Assembly: GCA_001599915.1 (NCBI GenBank)
Contig: BCIG01000008.1
Location: 434,001 to 498,000, forward strand
Length of the DNA: 64,000 nt
Reading direction: 5' to 3'
Origin: Symbiotaphrina buchneri
Lineage: Eukaryota; Ascomycota; Symbiotaphrinales; Symbiotaphrinaceae
The notes beneath the pieces were generated by a model. That model worked only from the letters and a program-made list of their open reading frames with translations, did no database searches and was not told the DNA's origin. The position numbers were made by a program, and so were the translations under genes. Each line of letters opens with the position of its first letter. The first letter of the stretch is position 1. Below are positions 58,515-64,000 of this stretch, one piece after another.

Positions 58515-60882
58515 GATATGGTCGCCCTAATATACAACCCGTACGTGGGCCACCCAAGAGGAATTATATACAGTGGAGCGGGAACCGATGTTGATCTCTG
58601 CCCAGGCGAACGAGCTCGGTCTCACGGCCTGTCGACGGTATAATGTTGTATTTGATAGCCCTTGTCTTCGGTCCGGCCGCCACTTGGGAAAAGACTTCGA
58701 GCTCAGGGCACGAGCATGTACATGGTGGTGCGACAGTCGGCTGGAAGAGAGAAGAACTTAGTTGCTGCTGAGACGGATTTCAGGATGGATCGGCTCGAGG
58801 AATACCGGTATCCTGTATATATTCAAGATAGAAATTCAGAAGTAAGAGGACAGGAATTGTCTCCTGCTGCCGTCTGCTACCAGTGCAGGCGTACGAATAC
58901 AGAATGTCGAATCATGCTAGCATTATTATATCGTTGGTAGGGTGCAAGAGTACGCGGTACTCGTAGGGAGGTCTTCGGTGGAGTGGGTCCCCACCCAGTA
59001 AGTGACGTGCACCGCAGCTTCCCACCGACGCGCTAGCAGCCATTTAGCGGCCAGTTTAAAATTTCCGGGCAAGGGGCGGCACTTGGCGGCATCCCAGGAC
59101 GAGTTTAGCCTAACGCGGAAGCTGCCCAGCGATCGGATCAGGGCATGGAAAGCCCTGGCGTACGAATGCGTCCAATCGATTCATTCCGGCATATCAATAT
59201 TGTTTATCATATGCTTAAGCTATCGTGAAGTTGCCCAAGCTGGCGAGATAAGTGAGGTAAGGTACCTTAAGGATTCGTACGCTGGGTCATCCCACAAACT
59301 CACACTGTACTTTGTACGAATCAGACTCAGCACCAATAGATGTTCATGTCAGTCCCTGGCCAGTCGTGGCAATCAACGACGGACCCACTCTGTTAGTCCA
59401 TCCATGATCCATCAGCCATGCACGAAGTTGTCAATCAGCGATAAAACTTCGCCTGGCTCGCCAAAAACATGTGATAATCTGCTCGTTCCTTCTGCATCCA
59501 CCACTGCTCGGTTTACTCGATCAGGAAAGGGCCCAAAAATCCACGCCAGAAGTCCACGCCAGCACATCCTGGGGCCCCAATCTGGAACAAAATAGGAGGC
59601 TTCCCGGGTCTAGAGTCTGCATCCTACGGGCCAGACCTTTGTTAGAGCCGAGTTGGGCCTGTCAACCTAAGACGTTACTGATCTCTTTACACTTGAAGCC
59701 AAGGTGAAAGCTGCAAATGCTATGGCATTTGCACAAGCAATAATGAAACCTCGGAATCCTCGAAAAGGGCCGATTCCACTGTAAGGCATGGTACCAGGAT
59801 CAGATGTTTTGTTGGGTCTATTTTTGTGCCTGTTAAATCCTGCAAAGGACCAGCCCTTCCCGCTTTTAGCGCAAGCCACCACAACGCCCATGGAACGAAG
59901 GGATCCCTCGCTAACCCTGATGCTGTTCAGGGGTTGTTGAGATCCAGAAGGTACCTGTAGGTAAGCGTCGAGCACTTCCGGTGGCTACACAATTCTGGGC
60001 CGCTCCAATAATAATACACAATTATCTATCTGCCAGCTTGGGATTCACCAACCACATCGCACATTCGTTGCGCCCTCCACCCGTTCGTTCTTTCCCAACC
60101 TGCAAGCCACTCCCGCCCCTGTCTCGGCCATGCCACGCGGCGTGGTGACGAGACCGCGCCCCTCCCTCACCTCGATGTTTTAACCCATGCTATCCGTGAT
60201 GATCTACGAGGAAACTAGCAATCACCTAATGCCATACACAGGGAATCGATGGGCTGCAATCTGCATTTCTGTACTTTCTACCTGAGTCAATCGCATCTAG
60301 AGCAGTTGACACTAAGGAGCGTAGACAGTCCTAGCAATTGCTGGAGACTGCAAATAGCGAGAGCAATTCACCCCTCGCAGACGCATCCATATCCTTGGTA
60401 CCAAAGCTTCCATGGACGTCAACCATGGCGTAGCTAAAATCAACGCAGAACAACAGGATGTGTGGGTGAAATCGAACGTCGATACCAAGCTGTATGCCAT
60501 GCGCATAACGCATGTGAAGATAAGCGATGCGATAGCCAAGCTTGAGGATGCAAAGCTGTGCGCAAAGCTTCAACAGGAAATGCCGGCCCAAATCCGTGAA
60601 TCCACACTGACCAGGCTGGCTTCCTCATTAGAGTTCGTATCCGAGAAATAGTGGTCAAAAGGGAGCCGTGAAGTCGTAGCATAGCAATCAAAGATCAGCT
60701 GAACAATAATCATGGAATGATGCCAATCGTTGCAACGCGCTGAAGATGAGAAACAACCCCGAAGAAACAATATCAACAAGCGAATAGGGCTGGCACTGTA
60801 ATGCCCTTCCCCCAGATCCACCGGGTGAAAGACATCCAGCTACCTCGTGGCCATGAGTCATAACCACATCACTTCCTCAACT
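58515..60882. other. Intergenic region, PRM10-like upstream / disordered-gene 3' flank
   Basis: 2.4 kb without a well-supported gene. It has AGGTAAGGTACCTTAAGG near 59,256 and a small ORF at 60412-60651 listed separately. A 197-codon open frame at 59002-59595 has no protein-like features. Confidence 0.5.
60412..60651 (+). CDS. Possible small helical protein (79 aa), unknown
   Basis: An ATG frame of 79 codons. Its later part is amphipathic (KISDAIAKLEDAKLCAKLQQ) and Cys/Pro-poor, which looks more like protein than its surroundings. No family was recognised, and no splice partner is visible. It could be chance. Confidence 0.2.
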   Translation: MDVNHGVAKINAEQQDVWVKSNVDTKLYAMRITHVKISDAIAKLEDAKLCAKLQQEMPAQIRESTLTRLASSLEFVSEK

Positions 60883-62610
60883 TTAGAACATCGAGCTCTT
60901 CCTCTTCTCCGCAGATGTCAACACGAGCATAGGAGTCTTCCGGCGCTCTCCAGACCCAGGGGGGTTCAACGCATCTGCTTTGATTTCCAGCAGCTTGCCG
61001 CCAACGTTGACACCTTCATCGCTACTCAAGCTGGTAGCAGTAAAATAGCTATCGATGGAGCCACGCTCCCGAGCTCTCTCTTTAGCCTCCTTCCTTTCCG
61101 ATCCGATCGCACCATTTACCGCCGCTCGCAGACTTCCAATGCTTGGCTTACCCGAGAGAGCACCGCTTCCGATGCTATCAGAGTCCGTGTCGGAGGAGAT
61201 GGAGAAGGTGATCTCCGTCTCGCTGACTGGAGTCAGACTTCCCGCGCTACCGATGGAACCCGAAGCACGGACGGTTCTACGCTCAATCCCCGCCCGAACA
61301 AGGCTGTTGACGGCACGGCGACGTTGACGAGCAGAGAAGTTCTTACTTCCTTCATGCCTTGTCGTTGGTTTCGCAACCAGTTCTTCCAGGTTAGGAGGCC
61401 CGCGGGGCTGACGTAATGGATGCTCCCCCGCCCTTGCTTGACCAGGCCCGAACGTACCAGTCATGGGAGTTTGCGGGAAGCCCGATGACTTGAGGCCACC
61501 AGTCTTTGGTCCGTTGCCTCCAGGCAAAGCGTTTGCGTCGAGGGCTGCAAGTGAAGTGGCCTTTTTGTGGCCACGACGGAATGCATTGGCAGACGCCGGC
61601 GGCAACGGAACGACCTCCTGCTGAGGTGACGGAGTCTTGTCCAAAGGAGAGAAGCTGCGGCCAGAAGTTGCACGGATGTGGTTGGCTTGAGGTGGAGGAG
61701 AAACCTGAGCTCTGAACGTGGGCGTGCCCGGCTGGGGTGGAGATAGCTGTGACTCGAACCTTGCTCCATTCAATGGAGTGTTTAATTGATTCTGCTGGGC
61801 AGTCGGATCTGTGAAATAGCTTTGTTGACCAGTCATAGGATTGTAGACAGAATATACCCCCGGAACGCTCGGCACAGGCTGTACAACAGGCTGAACGCCA
61901 TTTTGTACCTGCTGAGTGTAGAAGCCCATGCCCGGAGTCCCCGGAGAGTGCATGAACTGCTGTTGCTGGCCAAGTCCAACTGGAGCGTTGAGGCTCAGAC
62001 CTTGGAACTGCTGAGCAGCAGCAGTGACTCTGATGAGCTGTTGCTGAAGGCGTTGCTGCTGCTGTGCTAGGTAAAGATTGGTAGCAACCAACTCGGCGTA
62101 AAGCTGAGGATCCATGTGCTCTTCGTTTCGATCGGCATCCACTTCGATGGTCGGTGGAGCTAGCACCTGTTCCGGAAGTGAATAGACTTGTCTAGAACTA
62201 TTGAGGCTGTACCGATTTTGGGTCTGATTAACTTGAGGGAAGCTATATCCGGTAGCAGTCTGGGGCACACCGCGGTTGCCGTAGACATCCTGCTGACCAG
62301 CATACTTACTCCCGTTCAAGCCATTGCGAAATTGAGTCTGTGTTGGAGGTGCAGAAGGAGGAATGCCAGAAACCTTGGGCGCAGTCCTTAGACCAGCAAG
62401 GAGATGCGAACGGCTTGTTCTGGGAGTCGGGTTGCCGTTCAGTTGGCCGTCATTCAAAGGAGGAAGCCGCGGCTGGGCGCCCACATTGAGAGGTCTAATA
62501 TGGGTCCCTTTACCACGAGACGCGAAACTGGGGCCAGGAGCACCAAGGGCCCCAGCGGAGGGGAAATTGTTGTAACTCATCTGAGCGAGACCGCCAGCGT
62601 CAAAGCTCAT
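60883..62610 (-). CDS. Disordered Gln/Pro-rich fungal protein, unknown function (575 aa)
   Basis: One exon; the start at ATG 62610 gives MSFDAGGLAQMSYNNFPSAG. I cannot name a family. Seen: an Asn/Gly/Pro-rich first part, a helical block with MDPQLYAELVATNLYLAQQQ and a Gln run, then PGVYSVYNPMTGQQSYFTD and RGHKKATSLAALDANALPGG. PLRQPRGPPNLEELVAKPTT runs into the basic segment NFSARQRRRAVNSLVRAGI. A Ser-rich stretch (SDTDSDSIGSGALSGKPS) and a short helical C terminus follow. The RQPRGPP and RQRRRAV blocks look constrained and may bind RNA or a partner. No signal peptide or membrane helix. The long upstream sequence may include 5' UTR exons. Confidence 0.8.
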   Translation of the reverse strand: MSFDAGGLAQMSYNNFPSAGALGAPGPSFASRGKGTHIRPLNVGAQPRLPPLNDGQLNGNPTPRTSRSHLLAGLRTAPKVSGIPPSAPPTQTQFRNGLNGSKYAGQQDVYGNRGVPQTATGYSFPQVNQTQNRYSLNSSRQVYSLPEQVLAPPTIEVDADRNEEHMDPQLYAELVATNLYLAQQQQRLQQQLIRVTAAAQQFQGLSLNAPVGLGQQQQFMHSPGTPGMGFYTQQVQNGVQPVVQPVPSVPGVYSVYNPMTGQQSYFTDPTAQQNQLNTPLNGARFESQLSPPQPGTPTFRAQVSPPPQANHIRATSGRSFSPLDKTPSPQQEVVPLPPASANAFRRGHKKATSLAALDANALPGGNGPKTGGLKSSGFPQTPMTGTFGPGQARAGEHPLRQPRGPPNLEELVAKPTTRHEGSKNFSARQRRRAVNSLVRAGIERRTVRASGSIGSAGSLTPVSETEITFSISSDTDSDSIGSGALSGKPSIGSLRAAVNGAIGSERKEAKERARERGSIDSYFTATSLSSDEGVNVGGKLLEIKADALNPPGSGERRKTPMLVLTSAEKRKSSMF

Positions 62611-64000
62611 GTTTGTCAATGAGCGTGAGTCGTTGTGGAATTTTCGATAACGAGAGATTCAAGTAGTAGAAATTATGAAGTGGACGGAGCAAATGAACTC
62701 CAAGTATGATAGCTGTCGACGAAGAAGGTCTACTGGCAAGCCGTGTTATGCGAATAAATGCCGACGAGAGTTCGTTGTGGCTCTCAACGAGATGCAGGAA
62801 GTCCACGGAGAAAAAGAGTGATTAAGCGGTTAAAATGAATTATAATCGTGCTGTAGAATTGTTATTCAAATCCGTAGTCAGATGGACAAATGACCTGGTC
62901 CCCTTCACGCGGGGTTGGAGGTTGCTGAAGTGAATAGTCCGATGAGAGCACGGGACTTAGGTAAGAACAAGGCAAGGTGCGAAGTGTTCGATAAATGCAG
63001 ACTTATTCCAAGTGTATTAACGCGGCGAAGCCGTTTGCGTAGTACGGATGTCGGAGAGAGCAGACGTAGATAGATCGGTCGCGGTTCTTTCGACTGGTGG
63101 AGTTCGAACAACCTGCGGTAGACGAGCGAGTGTTGCACTGCAACAGAAGCAAGTGTAGAGGACCGATTGCTTTTCCAGGTACCTGCTCTTGCGATACTAC
63201 CGACGAAGAGCGTCACTGCTTTTGCTATGTAGAGCGAATCACACGACCGTTGAGAGAGGAGAGTACAATGAAGGGCAGCGGAGGTTTCGAAAAGGAAGCT
63301 TCGGCTGGCAAAACGCGACGATAGGCGAGTGCGGAAGGAACGGAGGAAGGAAGAGGGAACGTCGGTTGGCGAATCGGTCGGCGGGCGGGGGAAAGAAGGA
63401 AGAAAGAGGTAATTAAGCAGTGAGGGTGAGGGCGAGAAGGGAGGAGTAGAGGACTGGAGGAAGGTGGAAAGGTGGGAGGTGGAAGAGGATGAGGAGTGAG
63501 GGTGAGCGATGGGATTTGAGAGATGTGAGTGGGTGAGCGGTTGGTCAATGCAATTAAATCTTAGCTCCGACTTCCCATAAGGAAAAGGTTTCGTTCTTTT
63601 TGGTGGTGGTGGCAGACGGTCAAGGCAGCGTTGGCGAGTGTCAGAGTGCCAGTGGTTGTGCGGCGTGGCTGTTGGCTCCTTGGCGCAGGGGGGCCATGGC
63701 GCGTTTTGAGTGGCTACCGCGCTGCCAGAAGGGGTTTGGTGTCAGTTTCCGACGAAATGAAAGGCACAATCCTTGGCTTTTGACTGGTCTCGCTTGTTTC
63801 GAGGATAGGGGGCGCGCCAATGATAATGCTCACTAACAAAGTCCGTCAAATACAAGCCCTTTCCGATCATCACCTCTACCTAGCCCCTCCCCTCACAGAT
63901 ACATACTGTCGAGCTATGTACCGGATGTACACAATAAATGTCACTTTTCCCGCCTCCTTCATCAATCACAATGACATCCTTTGTGCCCTGCTTGCTGCCC
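62611..64000. promoter_or_regulatory. Upstream region of the 60883-62610 gene
   Basis: 1.4 kb to the window end with no supported CDS. The minus strand is pyrimidine-rich at 63,240-63,560 (GGAAGG/GAGGA on the plus strand), as in many fungal 5' leaders and strong promoters. A gene beyond the window could begin here. Confidence 0.45.

Noticed and set aside
59002-59595. 197-codon plus-strand frame
   Set aside because: Basic, Ser-rich random-looking translation in a promoter-like region; no domain.

Overview
This is nuclear DNA of a filamentous ascomycete (Pezizomycotina, most likely a eurotiomycete). The evidence is short GT..AG introns of about 46-115 bases with CTAAC/CTGAC-like branch sites, a gene about every 2-3 kb on both strands, Sfp-type phosphopantetheinyl transferase and fungal kinetochore proteins of filamentous-fungal type, and one AT-rich island bearing the marks of repeat-induced point mutation (RIP). 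Exon structures were built by hand from splice sites and reading frame, and the multi-exon models given with a length close in frame.

Layout. 1-7846: C-terminal half of midasin/Rea1 (+). 8025-9302: ER/Golgi L-type lectin (-). 10612-11679: mitochondrial nuclease NUC1/EndoG (-). 12775-14499: ZIP zinc transporter (+). 15113-16330: NSRP1/CCDC55-like splicing protein (-), sharing a promoter with an NFKBIL1-like J-domain protein (+, 16698-17783). 18369-19162: DUF3605 protein (+), whose coding end overlaps the convergent phosphopantetheinyl transferase (-, 19117-20205). 22304-23926: PKA catalytic subunit (+). 24544-27195: TORC2 subunit SIN1/AVO1 (-), divergent from a PRCC-domain protein (+, 27713-28861).

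29149-39070 is an AT-rich, RIP-mutated island. It holds two interleaved pairs of long inverted repeats (29149-30685) and a Ty3/Gypsy LTR retrotransposon fossil on the minus strand (31259-38301, ATTAG target duplication). 39071 to about 46640 has ordinary base composition but no gene I can recognise.

46646-48345: Mis12-complex subunit Dsn1/Mis13 (-). 49668-51153: old-yellow-enzyme-type flavin oxidoreductase (+). 51484-52445 and 52472-53246: two closely spaced ORFs on the minus strand, a coiled-coil protein and a disordered protein. 54142-55103: Sim4/CCAN kinetochore subunit Fta4 (-). 55671-58514: Prm10/ThrE-type membrane protein (-). 60883-62610: disordered conserved-looking protein (-).

The genes are mostly housekeeping: ribosome assembly, secretion, zinc, splicing, cofactor loading of carrier proteins, cAMP and TORC2 signalling, and two separate kinetochore subcomplexes. 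I see no secondary-metabolite cluster, CRISPR array, Starship captain or other dedicated system. The most unusual features are the interleaved inverted repeats, a dispersed GGTACCTT/TACCTTACC motif confined to intergenic DNA, the convergent CDS overlap, a stop-free 3n intron inside the PKA kinase domain, and the two minus-strand ORFs only 26 bases apart.
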